DNA of 64,000 nucleotides from Algoriphagus sp. (GTDB lineage Bacteria > Bacteroidota > Bacteroidia > Cytophagales > Cyclobacteriaceae): NCBI RefSeq assembly GCF_013373065.1, contig NZ_JABXIN010000006.1, positions 61,416 to 125,415 on the forward strand, in the 5' to 3' direction. How positions within the stretch are numbered: position 1 is the stretch's first letter; every line of letters begins with the position of its first letter. The notes below the pieces were generated by a model. It ran no database searches and was not told the origin of the DNA. It was given only the letters and a program-made list of their open reading frames with translations. The position numbers and the translations under genes are program-made. This document shows, piece after piece, positions 37,160 through 45,765 of the stretch.

Positions 37160-37258
37160 ATTTTTGCCCTGCCCCCTTTGCAGTTAGTTTTTTTTGTAAT
37201 TTAAGTCTACTGCTTTGCAGCATCAGAAGATGTTTATTAACATAAAAATCCTACTGAA

Positions 37259-38938
37259 GTGAATTTAAATTTTTGGCAGTTTCTAGCCGGATTAGGAATC
37301 TTCCTTTTCGGAATGAATCAAATGGAATCGGGTCTCCGAGAGCTGACAGGTAAATCATTTCGCAACCTAATCCAGAAATTCACCAATAAGCCCCTGAAAG
37401 GGATACTGACAGGAACACTGATCACTTCTATACTTCAAAGTAGCTCCCTTGTCACATTAATGGTTTTGGCATTTTTGGGGGCTGGCGTTCTAAGTTTGAA
37501 GCATGCTTTGGGAGTAATTTTAGGTGCCAACCTGGGTACTACCGTTACAGCCTGGATCGTATTTCTTCTCGGATTCAAAGTCAGCATTGCGTCGTTTTCT
37601 TTACCCTTTATTGGGATTGGCGCCATGGTTACTATTCTCCTTGGGAGAAACCTATTCATTAAAAACTTTGGTTTTTTTTTAGTTGGATTTGGCTTTTTGT
37701 TTTTTGGTATGGATTTGATGAAAGTATCCATAGAAAGTCTTTCAGGTGCTATTGATTTTTCTGAATTTACCCAATATGGATTAATCGTGTTTTTATTAGT
37801 TGGGCTTGTTCTCACCGCATTGATCCAATCAAGTTCTGCCACCATGGTGATCCTCCTAAGTGCTATCAATTCCGGGATTTTAGCCTTAGATCAAGCGGCT
37901 GCCGCAGCAATTGGAGCCAATATCGGTACCACCATCACGGTGACCTTGGGTGCTATAGGAGGAACTCCTGATAAAAAACGATTAGCTCTCCTTCACTTTT
38001 TATTCAATGTAGTCACTGGGATGATTGTATTTTTCTTTGTCCCCCTCATTGTAAGGTGGATCAATTCGATGGAATTTGGACAGGACCCCTTATTTGATTT
38101 AGCCCTTTTCAATACGTTTTTAAATCTTTTTGGAATTATATTATTCTTCCCCTTCCTGAAGCCACTTACATTTTGGCTACAAAATCGCTTTGTTTCAAAA
38201 CAGGTACCTCACACTCGATATATCCAAAACGTAGATGTAGCTATTCCCGAAGCTGCAATACAAGCATTGGAAAAAGAACTTTTGATTTTATACGCAAAGA
38301 CAAAACGATTTATCAAGTTGACCATGAATTTGGACGATGAGCCTCATCATCAAAAAGGGATTTTTGAGCAAATTTTAAAGCATCCAGTGGAATATTTGGA
38401 CCTATACCGACAACTGAAATACATCGAAGACGAAGTCACGGATTACCACTTAAAACTTCAAAAATCAAGCATCAATGAGCAAGAGGCAAAAAAACTACTC
38501 TCACTAATGCTTTCAACCCGATTGATGATTTTTGCTGCCAAAGACTTTAAAGACATTCAACACAATATTAAAGAACTTGAAAATTCCACTCGGAATCTTC
38601 CGAAAGACTTCCTGGAAAGATTGAAGATTAAAATCCAAGAACGAATTATTGAGGTCGATCAGATGGTGGAAACAGAAAATGGAAAAGTCATGATGCCTAA
38701 TTGGATGCTAAAAAATGAGGAAGAGGCCGATAGTATGATTGAGGAATTGTTTGAGATGGCTAAAAACCATAAGACAGACATTCCTTTTTCCACGCTTTCA
38801 AATGTTGCTAAAGAGTTCTCGAGGGGCTTATATAATTTGGGTGCCGCCGTTGTCCACTGGCGACACCCAATTAATGTGGTACTCGACCCATCCGTTCTTT
38901 CTTCCAATCCCTCAAACCTTCAAGCTAAGAATTCCTAA
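37259..38938 (+). CDS. Na/Pi cotransporter family protein
   Basis: A 559-residue membrane protein with two inverted transport repeats, each having a QSSS motif (SILQSSSLVTL and ALIQSSSATMV) and a GAN-GTT motif (GANLGTTVTAW and GANIGTTITVTLG), the NptA/PiT2-type sodium/phosphate signature. Residues about 340-540 form a PhoU-like helical regulatory domain. It probably imports phosphate or exports it with sodium; direction is not known. The start is GTG at 37259; the first ATG would cut into the first helix. Its end overlaps the convergent Usp gene by 27 nt. Confidence 0.93.
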   Translation: MNLNFWQFLAGLGIFLFGMNQMESGLRELTGKSFRNLIQKFTNKPLKGILTGTLITSILQSSSLVTLMVLAFLGAGVLSLKHALGVILGANLGTTVTAWIVFLLGFKVSIASFSLPFIGIGAMVTILLGRNLFIKNFGFFLVGFGFLFFGMDLMKVSIESLSGAIDFSEFTQYGLIVFLLVGLVLTALIQSSSATMVILLSAINSGILALDQAAAAAIGANIGTTITVTLGAIGGTPDKKRLALLHFLFNVVTGMIVFFFVPLIVRWINSMEFGQDPLFDLALFNTFLNLFGIILFFPFLKPLTFWLQNRFVSKQVPHTRYIQNVDVAIPEAAIQALEKELLILYAKTKRFIKLTMNLDDEPHHQKGIFEQILKHPVEYLDLYRQLKYIEDEVTDYHLKLQKSSINEQEAKKLLSLMLSTRLMIFAAKDFKDIQHNIKELENSTRNLPKDFLERLKIKIQERIIEVDQMVETENGKVMMPNWMLKNEEEADSMIEELFEMAKNHKTDIPFSTLSNVAKEFSRGLYNLGAAVVHWRHPINVVLDPSVLSSNPSNLQAKNS

Positions 38939-39736
38939 ATCTCCTTGGTACAAAACAGTCTCAGTTACACCGATCTGATAAGCCGGACTTCCGGAATGAT
39001 CACCTGAAACCAAAACCACCAAGTGGATTCGCTCTTCTTCGCAAAATGCCACAATTCCCTTTTCTACTTCTCGGGCACTGTAGGTATGCTGATGAAAAAC
39101 GATTTCTTCATTGCCTGCCTGGAATAAGTTCATTCCTTCTTTGATTTCCTCAGATGAAGCAAACTTTTCCGGGGTGTTGATAAATAACTGATGGACAGAA
39201 GCCTTAAAGGCTTTTACTAAGGGTTTGATCTCTGCAAATGCTTTTGGTGCATCTTCATGAAATGTCGATGCGAAAGCAATCTTTCTGAAATCATTCCCAT
39301 CCATAGCCTTCTTAACAGCCAAAACGGGCATGGGGGCGAGCCTCAACATTTTTTGGAGATTAGAACCTATGAATTTTCCCTCTTCGAACCCTTTTCCGTA
39401 AGCTCCCATCACGATCATATCAGCCTGATTTGCTTGTGCCACTCGCAGAATTTGCTCATAAGGCACTCCTATTTTTACTATTTGTTCAATAGGAGCTTTC
39501 GCTGGTGCGACTTTTTGGATGTATTCTGGAAGGACTTCTTCCGCCTCCTCCTTTTGTTCGATCAATTCCGGATATCTTTTTTGAGCTTCTTCAGAGAGCT
39601 TTTCAAAATCAATCTCAGATGGAATGACTGTCACCAAAAGAATCTTAGCATCTGCTTTAGCCTGAATTTTCTGGGCTGTTTTCAATGCTTCTAAGGAGTA
39701 AAATGAAAAGTCAAAGGGAACAACGATGGTCTTCAT
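38912..39736 (-). CDS. tandem universal stress protein
   Basis: A 274-residue protein with two UspA domains: the first (1-140) has the start IVVPFDFSFYSLEALKTAQ and the ATP-binding loop VMGAYGKGFEEGKFIGSN (the GxxG...S pattern), the second (150-274) is more diverged, with VLVSGDHSGSP in the equivalent place. Usp proteins of this double type occur in stress and starvation responses of Bacteroidota. It is transcribed opposite to the Na/Pi gene. Confidence 0.9.
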   Translation of the reverse strand: MKTIVVPFDFSFYSLEALKTAQKIQAKADAKILLVTVIPSEIDFEKLSEEAQKRYPELIEQKEEAEEVLPEYIQKVAPAKAPIEQIVKIGVPYEQILRVAQANQADMIVMGAYGKGFEEGKFIGSNLQKMLRLAPMPVLAVKKAMDGNDFRKIAFASTFHEDAPKAFAEIKPLVKAFKASVHQLFINTPEKFASSEEIKEGMNLFQAGNEEIVFHQHTYSAREVEKGIVAFCEEERIHLVVLVSGDHSGSPAYQIGVTETVLYQGDLGILSLKV

Positions 39737-39823
39737 AGTTTTTTCTCCGTTTTGGTTTATACCAAGGTCGAAAATACTTTAGAAGATTCCCTTGAGGGAA
39801 ATCAAAGAAGAACCTGATAATTA

Positions 39824-40303
39824 TCAGTTACAGGACAAATTTGGATTTTTCAAGACCATTTTCACATCACAGCGGGCATATTTCCCCGCTTCTGGCTCCT
39901 CTTCTTCAAACCCAAGTTTTTGATAAATTTTGATGGCAGGTCCCAGCTTGGAATGGGAATATAATTCTACTTTTTCAGCACCTAAAGACCAAGCCATTTC
40001 ACATATTGCCTTTCCCAATTTCATCCCAACACCTTTACCCTGAGCTGACTTTCTGACTCCCATTTTTATCAATTCATAGGTCTTTTCATTGATTTTTGAA
40101 AGTCCTACAGTGCCTACAATTTGACCATCTAGTTCAGCAAATAAAATGGCTCCTCCCCGATCAATGATGGTTTCTTGGGGGTTTTCCAATTGCATCTTAT
40201 CGAATTCCTCCAAGGAAAATAGCTCTTCAACCCATTCTTTATTGATAGATTCAAAATGCGATTGCAGTTTCTGTTCAAAAGGAAGAATATGAATTTCAGA
40301 CAT
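39824..40303 (-). CDS. GNAT-family N-acetyltransferase
   Basis: A 159-residue acetyltransferase with the acetyl-CoA loop MGVRKSAQGKGVGMKLGKAI (Q/RxxGxG) and a closing GAEKVELYSHSKLGPAIKIY and KLGFEEEE typical of GNATs. Substrate is unknown. The ATG at 40303 gives a clean N-terminus; the frame is open for 23 more codons upstream toward the divergent exported RidA gene. Confidence 0.88.
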   Translation of the reverse strand: MSEIHILPFEQKLQSHFESINKEWVEELFSLEEFDKMQLENPQETIIDRGGAILFAELDGQIVGTVGLSKINEKTYELIKMGVRKSAQGKGVGMKLGKAICEMAWSLGAEKVELYSHSKLGPAIKIYQKLGFEEEEPEAGKYARCDVKMVLKNPNLSCN

Positions 40304-40371
40304 GATGAAGTTGCTTGGGTAGATGAATTCGAAAATTTCTGCTAGATTAGGTTTGATCAACCAATAATCCA

Positions 40372-40878
40372 ATGAAAAAATACCTGATTTTATGCTTTCT
40401 GTCTTTTTCTTTTTTTCAATTTGCCAATGCGCAAAGCCCGGAACAACGCATCAAAGAATTAGGACTTGAACTCCCCGAAGTCAGTCAGCCCATGGCAAAT
40501 TATGTCAAATGGAGACAAGTTGGCAACATGCTATACTTGGCTGGAAATGGACCGGATGTATTTGGAAAAGTTGGTGAAGATCTGACGCCTGAACAAGGAT
40601 ATCAAGCTGCCCAAGAAACCGGCTTGGAAATCATTGCTGTGTTAAAGGCTGCTACGGGAGACCTTAGCCGAATCAAGCAATTTGTCAAAGTTCTCGGGAT
40701 GGTAAATTCCGCGCCTGATTTTACAGGACACCCTGCGGTGATCAACGGTTTTTCGGATTTGATGGTAGAAGTGTTTGGGGAAAAAGGAAAACATGCCCGA
40801 TCGGCAGTAGGAGTAGCTGCTTTACCAAATAATATTGCGGTAGAAATTGAAGTGATTGTGGAGCTAGAAGACGAATGA
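40372..40878 (+). CDS. RidA-family protein with signal peptide
   Basis: A 168-residue RidA/YjgF protein with a signal peptide MKKYLILCFLSFSFFQFANA followed by a complete RidA domain: LYLAGNGPDVF, AQETGLEIIAVLKAATGDL, and HARSAVGVAALPNNIAVEIE with the arginine that binds the imine/enamine carboxylate. Classical RidA hydrolyses reactive enamines in the cytosol; an exported form is unusual and implies a periplasmic task. It overlaps the next gene by 4 nt (ATGA), so they form an operon. Confidence 0.88.
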   Translation: MKKYLILCFLSFSFFQFANAQSPEQRIKELGLELPEVSQPMANYVKWRQVGNMLYLAGNGPDVFGKVGEDLTPEQGYQAAQETGLEIIAVLKAATGDLSRIKQFVKVLGMVNSAPDFTGHPAVINGFSDLMVEVFGEKGKHARSAVGVAALPNNIAVEIEVIVELEDE

Positions 40879-41399
40879 CCTGGGTTAACTTCACTTTCAT
40901 TTTTTATTTACTATTCCCTTATTTTCAAGAAGTTAAGACTCTTGATGTGGAGTATGTTTTTATAGATGGCCTTCCTTTTCACCAGCAAGGAATCAAGAGT
41001 ATTTTTGAAAAATACGGTCCGACCAAAAGGACTGACACGGACTACGAATGTGGCTTCCATTCTAATGAGGAACAGGGAAAAACGTATTACGAGCTCATCT
41101 ATCCTTCAATCACATGGATTGGAAATGCTAAAGAGGGTTACATTGCAGAGTTGGTACTTTTCGACCCAGAAGGTGAAATCAAATGGACTTATTACCAAGA
41201 GGTTGAATTCAGTGGAAAAACCACTCAAAGTGAAGTAGAAAGTTTTTTCGGAAAGAAAGCCGAACCAATCCAAATCTACGGACGAGACGATGAAAACCTA
41301 TTCAGCCTTGGGGGTAGATTTACCAATGCCGACGATGGCTTTTTCTTTCTGTTTAAGGAAGGAAAGCTGATTGAGTTTCATTATTGGAACCCTTGTTAA
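40875..41399 (+). CDS. hypothetical exported protein
   Basis: A 174-residue protein with an N-terminal hydrophobic segment (MTWVNFTFIFYLLFPYF) and no recognised domain. The mature part is rich in aromatic and acidic residues and looks like a single beta-rich domain (SITWIGNAKEGYIAELVLF; ENLFSLGGRF). It is coupled by a 4 nt overlap to the exported RidA gene, so it may be its periplasmic partner. It is the last gene before the cassette region. Confidence 0.7.
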   Translation: MTWVNFTFIFYLLFPYFQEVKTLDVEYVFIDGLPFHQQGIKSIFEKYGPTKRTDTDYECGFHSNEEQGKTYYELIYPSITWIGNAKEGYIAELVLFDPEGEIKWTYYQEVEFSGKTTQSEVESFFGKKAEPIQIYGRDDENLFSLGGRFTNADDGFFFLFKEGKLIEFHYWNPC

Positions 41400-41490
41400 A
41401 AAGAGAAACCATGAAAATTTAAAATAAAAAAAGTATACTTATCCCTCATTATTATTGGGTTAAAACAACTAAAAGTAGATTGAAAAGCAA

Positions 41491-41497
41491 GTTGTGC
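41491..41497 (+). repeat. possible left-boundary core (GTT) of the cassette array
   Basis: GTTGTGC lies 25 nt before the DUF6090 ATG, the same place that GTT cores occupy before the other cassette genes. No matching left arm is visible upstream, so it would be a half-site at the chromosome junction. Weak on its own. Confidence 0.3.
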
Positions 41498-41521
41498 TTC
41501 ATTACCAGAAACTGCTAACCA

Positions 41522-42259
41522 ATGATAAAATTCTTTAGAAAAATTAGACAAAATATACTTAGAGAAGGTAAAATTGGAAAATACCTGACTTATGCCATTG
41601 GAGAAATTATACTTGTTGTTATTGGAATTTTGATAGCATTGCAAATAAACAATAATAATCAAGATAAATTAAATAGAACCTATGAATTGACAATGCTAAA
41701 TGAAATCAAAAACGCTATTGAAATTGATATTTATAACATTGAAGGAGGCTTAAAGGAACTTGAAAAGTTAAAGTATAGCGTAAATAAGTTAGCAACCATT
41801 CGAAATAATCCAAATTATCCCGAAGATTCATTAATGTATTATTTCACTAAAGTTAGAAGAGGTGGGATCGCTGTTGTTTTTAATTATAGCCCGTATGAAT
41901 CTATCAAATCTACTGGACTAGACAGAATTTCAAATTCAGAACTTAGAAACAATATTACTAACCTATATGAGGTTAAATTAACTGGGGTTGAATTTTGGAT
42001 AAATGATTTAATTAAAAGACAACTTTATAAAAAAAATGATTTAGTAGCCACACTATTTGACAAAGAAGTTATACCAGATTCGATAAACGGGATTAAAGTA
42101 AATTATTTAATCAATAATAAATCAATGAATGACCCACGCTTCAATGAATTTCTAGTTCTTTCAGGAGATTATATACCTATTGCATATAGAAATATGACTT
42201 ATGCAATGAGTGAGTTGAAAACTCAATTAAAAGAAATAGAATCTGAATTAAATAAATAA
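41522..42259 (+). CDS. DUF6090 family membrane protein (cassette 1)
   Basis: A 245-residue protein with the DUF6090 N-terminus IKFFRKIRQNILREGKIGKY followed by one membrane helix (about 27-45, AIGEIILVVIGILIALQINN) and a helical, Lys/Glu/Asn-rich periplasmic part. The family is widespread in Bacteroidota and of unknown function. The gene is strongly AT-rich compared with its chromosomal neighbours. Its stop codon is part of the TAAC that begins the downstream attC-like site. Confidence 0.8.
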   Translation: MIKFFRKIRQNILREGKIGKYLTYAIGEIILVVIGILIALQINNNNQDKLNRTYELTMLNEIKNAIEIDIYNIEGGLKELEKLKYSVNKLATIRNNPNYPEDSLMYYFTKVRRGGIAVVFNYSPYESIKSTGLDRISNSELRNNITNLYEVKLTGVEFWINDLIKRQLYKKNDLVATLFDKEVIPDSINGIKVNYLINNKSMNDPRFNEFLVLSGDYIPIAYRNMTYAMSELKTQLKEIESELNK

Positions 42260-42399
42260 CGAATGCACAAAAACGGCTATAATTCATTGCTAGGATCAAA
42301 CTTCAATCAAAAATTGTATTTTTAAACGGCTGATTTTAGTGCGGTTGAAAATCTATTGATTTTCTGCCCGCAACGAAATCATAGCCGAGCACATTAGCC
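42257..42399 (+). repeat. attC-like site 1 (after DUF6090)
   Basis: Imperfect palindrome of about 143 nt. The inner stem is CGGCTAT at 42274-42280 against ATAGCCG at 42381-42387, extended by TTGC/GCAA; outer AATG (42262-42265) pairs with CATT (42392-42395), and the right core reads ATTAGCC. The left core (TAAC) is poorly matched. A perfect hairpin GAAAATC-TATT-GATTTTC sits in the centre (42347-42364). Confidence 0.45.
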
Positions 42400-42412
42400 A
42401 CAATCAGGAAAA

Positions 42413-43219
42413 ATGAGAATATATAGATCAATCATTATAGTAATTTTATTTTTGATCTCTTGCAAATCACAAGATGAAAGCAAAAAAGATTTCATCTCAT
42501 ATGACGGGACAAAAATTGCTTATACCGATAGTGGCGATGGGCAGGTCGTTCTGTTAATCCATGGTTTTATAGTCGATGGAGATTGGAATTGGGGAAAATC
42601 GGAATTAAAAAAACAACTTATTAATCAAGGTTATAGAGTAATTATACCAGATTTGAGAGGAAATGGTGATTCAGATAAACCTTTAGATGAAAATGCCTAT
42701 AAAGATGGTGCTGAAATAAAAGATTTAATTGCACTGATAGACCATTTAGACATTAAAACCTATGCTGCTATTGGCTATTCAAGGGGTTCTATTGTACTAG
42801 CAAATTTACTTACTAAGGATAACCGAGTTACTAAAGCTGTTTTTGGGGGAATGGGTATTGGATTCACTGATCCTAATTGGTACAGAAGAATCCAATTTGG
42901 AGATGTTTTTTCTGGTAGGACTGAGCCAAATGAAATGACTAGAGAAGCTGTAGAATTCGCAAAAGATCTCGATGTGAACTTTAAAATAATGGGCTATTTA
43001 CAGGACTATCAACCTGAAACATCAATTGCGGAACTCAATAATATAAATGTAAAGACTTTGGTAATTTGTGGAGATGTAGATTTAGACAATGGTAATCCAA
43101 AAGAATTACAAGAACAATTACCCAAAAGTAGATTGAGCATCGTTAGTGGAGACCATATGAGTACACCTTTTTCAAAGGAATTCGCGGAATCGATTATTGA
43201 ATTTCTTAATGAAAAATAA
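42413..43219 (+). CDS. alpha/beta hydrolase lipoprotein (cassette 2)
   Basis: A 268-residue lipoprotein (MRIYRSIIIVILFLISC, Cys17) with an alpha/beta hydrolase fold. Visible are the oxyanion HG in LLIHGFIVDG, the strand-4 motif PDLRGNGDS, the nucleophile elbow GYSRGS, acid in VICGDVD and the catalytic His in SGDHMST, a complete Ser-Asp-His triad. Substrate unknown; hydrolases of this type are among the commonest genes in integron cassettes. AT-rich composition sets it apart from the flanking chromosome. Confidence 0.9.
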   Translation: MRIYRSIIIVILFLISCKSQDESKKDFISYDGTKIAYTDSGDGQVVLLIHGFIVDGDWNWGKSELKKQLINQGYRVIIPDLRGNGDSDKPLDENAYKDGAEIKDLIALIDHLDIKTYAAIGYSRGSIVLANLLTKDNRVTKAVFGGMGIGFTDPNWYRRIQFGDVFSGRTEPNEMTREAVEFAKDLDVNFKIMGYLQDYQPETSIAELNNINVKTLVICGDVDLDNGNPKELQEQLPKSRLSIVSGDHMSTPFSKEFAESIIEFLNEK

Positions 43220-43223
43220 TAGT

Positions 43224-43356
43224 GGCTAACAATGGCTAAAAGCAATAGCTTGGGTTCTGGATTGAATGAGAAAGGTTTTTTGGGCTTATTTGCTATCTTA
43301 GTTGAATAAAAACAAGGCTGTTTTTCACGCTACTGCATATAGCCGAGCCGTTGGCA
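43224..43356 (+). repeat. attC-like site 2 (after alpha/beta hydrolase)
   Basis: Outer core GCTAAC (43225-43230) pairs with GTTGGC (43350-43355) with one G-T wobble. The inner stem GGCTA (43234-43238) pairs with TAGCC (43340-43344), and AGCA/TGC pairs further in. Unpaired spacers separate outer and inner stems, as in attC sites. It begins 5 nt after the hydrolase stop. Confidence 0.55.
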
Positions 43357-43398
43357 AACATTTTAAACAAAACGTATAAACTGTAAACATTGAAGAAC

Positions 43399-44922
43399 AT
43401 GAGAAATTTATCATTTTTCTTAATAGCCTTCCTTTCATTTACAATGGCTATGGCACAAAACAACAAAAAACCAAATATCCTTATCATTTGGGGTGATGAC
43501 GTTGGGATGTGGAATATTAGTGCTTACCACCGCGGTATGATGGGAGGTACAACCCCAAATATCGACCGTATAGCCGATCAAGGTATGATTTTTATGGATC
43601 ATTACGGACAAGCGTCTTGTACAGCTGGTCGTGCCGCTTTTATTACAGGGCAATATCCTATGAGAACGGGTTTAAGTACCGTCGGTTTACCAGGAGCACC
43701 ACAAGGATTACAAGCAAAAGACCCAACAATTGCCGAATTGTTGAAGCCGATGGGATATGCTACAGGACAGTTTGGTAAAAACCACTTAGGAGATCGTGAT
43801 GAATTTTTACCAACAGCTCACGGATTTGACGAATTTTTCGGGATTTTATATCACTTAAATGCTGGAGAATATCCTGAGCAATACGATTTTCCCAAAGATG
43901 AAAAATTTGTTATCGAGAATAATCTAGCAGAACGAGGTGTTATTCATTCCATCGCTAAAGCTAATGGTGAACAAGAAGTTGAAGACTTGGGACCTTGGGG
44001 AAAAGAGCGTCAAAGAAACTTAGACCAAGAAGTTCTAGAGCAATCAAAACGCTTTATAAAAGAAGCTGTAAATGATGATAAACCATTTTTTGTCTGGCAT
44101 AATATGACGCGTATGCACTATCGTACCAACCTAAACGAGCATTACGATGGAATTACAGGATACGGTTTGTATGCCGATGGTATGAAAGAATTAGACGATG
44201 ATGTTGGGGAATTATTGGATTTATTAGAAGAATTAGGAGTAGATGAAAATACAATTGTAATGTTCTCAACCGACAACGGAGCAGCCTCTAACAGCTGGCC
44301 AGATGGAGGTAACCAACCTTTCCATGGCGAAAAAGGTGTAGGTGGATGGGAAGGTGGTTTCAGAGTACCTATGGTTGTAAAATGGGATGGTCATATCCCT
44401 GCAGGTTCAACGACAGGAGAATTTATGACTATGGAAGATTGGATGCCTACCCTATTATCACTTCTTGGTGAGAAAACATTAGTTGAGGATTTGAAAAAGG
44501 GAAGATCTTTTGGTGGCAAAAACTACAAGGTACATTTAGATGGATATGACCAAAGTGACCTGATTTTAAATAATGGAAAAACAAAACGTAAAGAATTTTT
44601 CTATTTTACTGAAACGACCCTACATGGTATGCGTTATGGGGACTGGAAAGTGTTGTTTAGAGATCAGGAGAAATGGTTCCGTTCGCCACAAACCCTTTTA
44701 AGTACACCTATCATAATTAACCTAAAATTAGACCCGTTTGAGCGTTTTACTAAAGCGCGTGGTTACGATGAATGGGCTGAAAACAGAAGCTGGGTACTAG
44801 GACAAGTAGGAGGGCATATTAGTGAATTTCTTAAAACCTTTAAAGAATTCCCACCAAGCCAAGAAAGTTTCTCGGTTCAGTTAGATGATTTTGGAGCTTT
44901 ATTGAAAAAAGTAAATAACTAG
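43399..44922 (+). CDS. arylsulfatase (cassette 3)
   Basis: Hydrolyses sulfate esters. The 507-residue exported protein has a signal peptide (RNLSFFLIAFLSFTMAMAQ), a calcium-site motif ILIIWGDDVG, the sulfatase signature SCTAGRAAFITGQ in which the Cys (C-x-A-x-R type) would be converted to formylglycine, and STDNGA later. The first ATG at 43399 is used; the open frame starts three codons earlier at a TTG. A maturase (FGE or anSME) gene is needed but none lies in the window. At about 38% G+C in a sampled line it is less AT-rich than cassettes 1 and 2. It is followed by its own terminator inside the cassette. Confidence 0.92.
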   Translation: MRNLSFFLIAFLSFTMAMAQNNKKPNILIIWGDDVGMWNISAYHRGMMGGTTPNIDRIADQGMIFMDHYGQASCTAGRAAFITGQYPMRTGLSTVGLPGAPQGLQAKDPTIAELLKPMGYATGQFGKNHLGDRDEFLPTAHGFDEFFGILYHLNAGEYPEQYDFPKDEKFVIENNLAERGVIHSIAKANGEQEVEDLGPWGKERQRNLDQEVLEQSKRFIKEAVNDDKPFFVWHNMTRMHYRTNLNEHYDGITGYGLYADGMKELDDDVGELLDLLEELGVDENTIVMFSTDNGAASNSWPDGGNQPFHGEKGVGGWEGGFRVPMVVKWDGHIPAGSTTGEFMTMEDWMPTLLSLLGEKTLVEDLKKGRSFGGKNYKVHLDGYDQSDLILNNGKTKRKEFFYFTETTLHGMRYGDWKVLFRDQEKWFRSPQTLLSTPIIINLKLDPFERFTKARGYDEWAENRSWVLGQVGGHISEFLKTFKEFPPSQESFSVQLDDFGALLKKVNN

Positions 44923-44964
44923 TAAGCAAACTAAAGAAGTTAAATATAAAGCAATCAATAAAAG

Positions 44965-45009
44965 AACTCCACAAGTTTGATTTAACTATCATCTTGTGGA
45001 GTTTTGATT
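44965..45009 (+). terminator. intrinsic terminator of the arylsulfatase gene
   Basis: AACTCCACAAG (44965-44975) and CTTGTGGAGTT (44993-45003) form an 11 bp stem with a T-rich run after it. It lies between the sulfatase stop and the attC-like site. Confidence 0.85.
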
Positions 45010-45026
45010 TAATAGGATAAAAACGC

Positions 45027-45160
45027 TTGCCAACATTTTGTATGATTAATGGCAGGGCAAGTGCTAAATATCAAGATTTGTAGCCCGCTTTAACTGCATA
45101 GCGGTTTGATAGTAAAGTACCACACTTTGTGCCACTATTTATACAATTTACGGTTGGAGG
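45027..45160 (+). repeat. attC-like site 3 (after arylsulfatase)
   Basis: The best-paired of the four. The left arm (45027-45063) and the reverse complement of the right arm (45124-45160) align over about 36 nt: GCCAAC against TCCAAC at the outer core (GTTGG at 45153-45157), then TTGTAT/ATACAA and TGGC/GCCA stems. A further hairpin, CCGCT...AGCGG (45085-45104), lies in the centre. Confidence 0.6.
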
Positions 45161-45172
45161 TAATTAAGGGGA

Positions 45173-45751
45173 ATGATTAAAACTGATAATTTCGATAAAG
45201 TTGAAGTTTCTTCTCAAGGAGAACTTAGGTCATGGCTGATGAAAAATTATCGTCAACCTGAAAGTGTTTGGCTAGTAACATATAAGAAAAGTGAACCAGG
45301 TAAGTACGTTTCGAGATGGGAAGTGCTGGATGAGTTGATATGCTTTGGATGGATTGATGGTATTAGGCGAAAGCTAGATGATAAAAGAACTATGCAATTA
45401 ATATCAAAACGGAAAGTTGAACATTGGGCGAGAACATATAAAGAAAGAGCTTCAAAACTTATAGATGAAGGGAAAATGCACGAATCAGGTTTGAAAGCCA
45501 TTGAAACCTCAAAATCAAATGGACTTTGGAACTTTATGGATGACGTAGATAATTTGATTATTCCTAAAGACTTATCTGATGAGCTCTCAAAATATGATGG
45601 TGCAGTAGATTATTTCGATTCTATAAATGACTCAAGCAAGAGATTTGTACTGCGATGGGTCAAACTTGCAAAGACAGAAAAAACAAGAAAAAATAGAATT
45701 AATAAACTGGCGCAGCTTTCTGCTAAAGGAGAAAAACTACCTGGAAGTTAA
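45173..45751 (+). CDS. YdeI/OmpD-associated family protein (cassette 4)
   Basis: A 192-residue protein of the YdeI family: the N-terminal part has ELRSWLMKNYRQPESVWL, LDELICFGWIDGIRRK and RKVEHWARTYKERASKLIDE, and the C-terminal part the OmpdA-like motif KRFVLRWVKLAKTEKTRKNR. E. coli YdeI has been linked to peptide/bacteriocin resistance, but the family's biochemistry is unclear. It is the last gene of the cassette array, read + like the other three. Confidence 0.88.
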   Translation: MIKTDNFDKVEVSSQGELRSWLMKNYRQPESVWLVTYKKSEPGKYVSRWEVLDELICFGWIDGIRRKLDDKRTMQLISKRKVEHWARTYKERASKLIDEGKMHESGLKAIETSKSNGLWNFMDDVDNLIIPKDLSDELSKYDGAVDYFDSINDSSKRFVLRWVKLAKTEKTRKNRINKLAQLSAKGEKLPGS

Positions 45752-45765
45752 TGATAAAAAACTAC

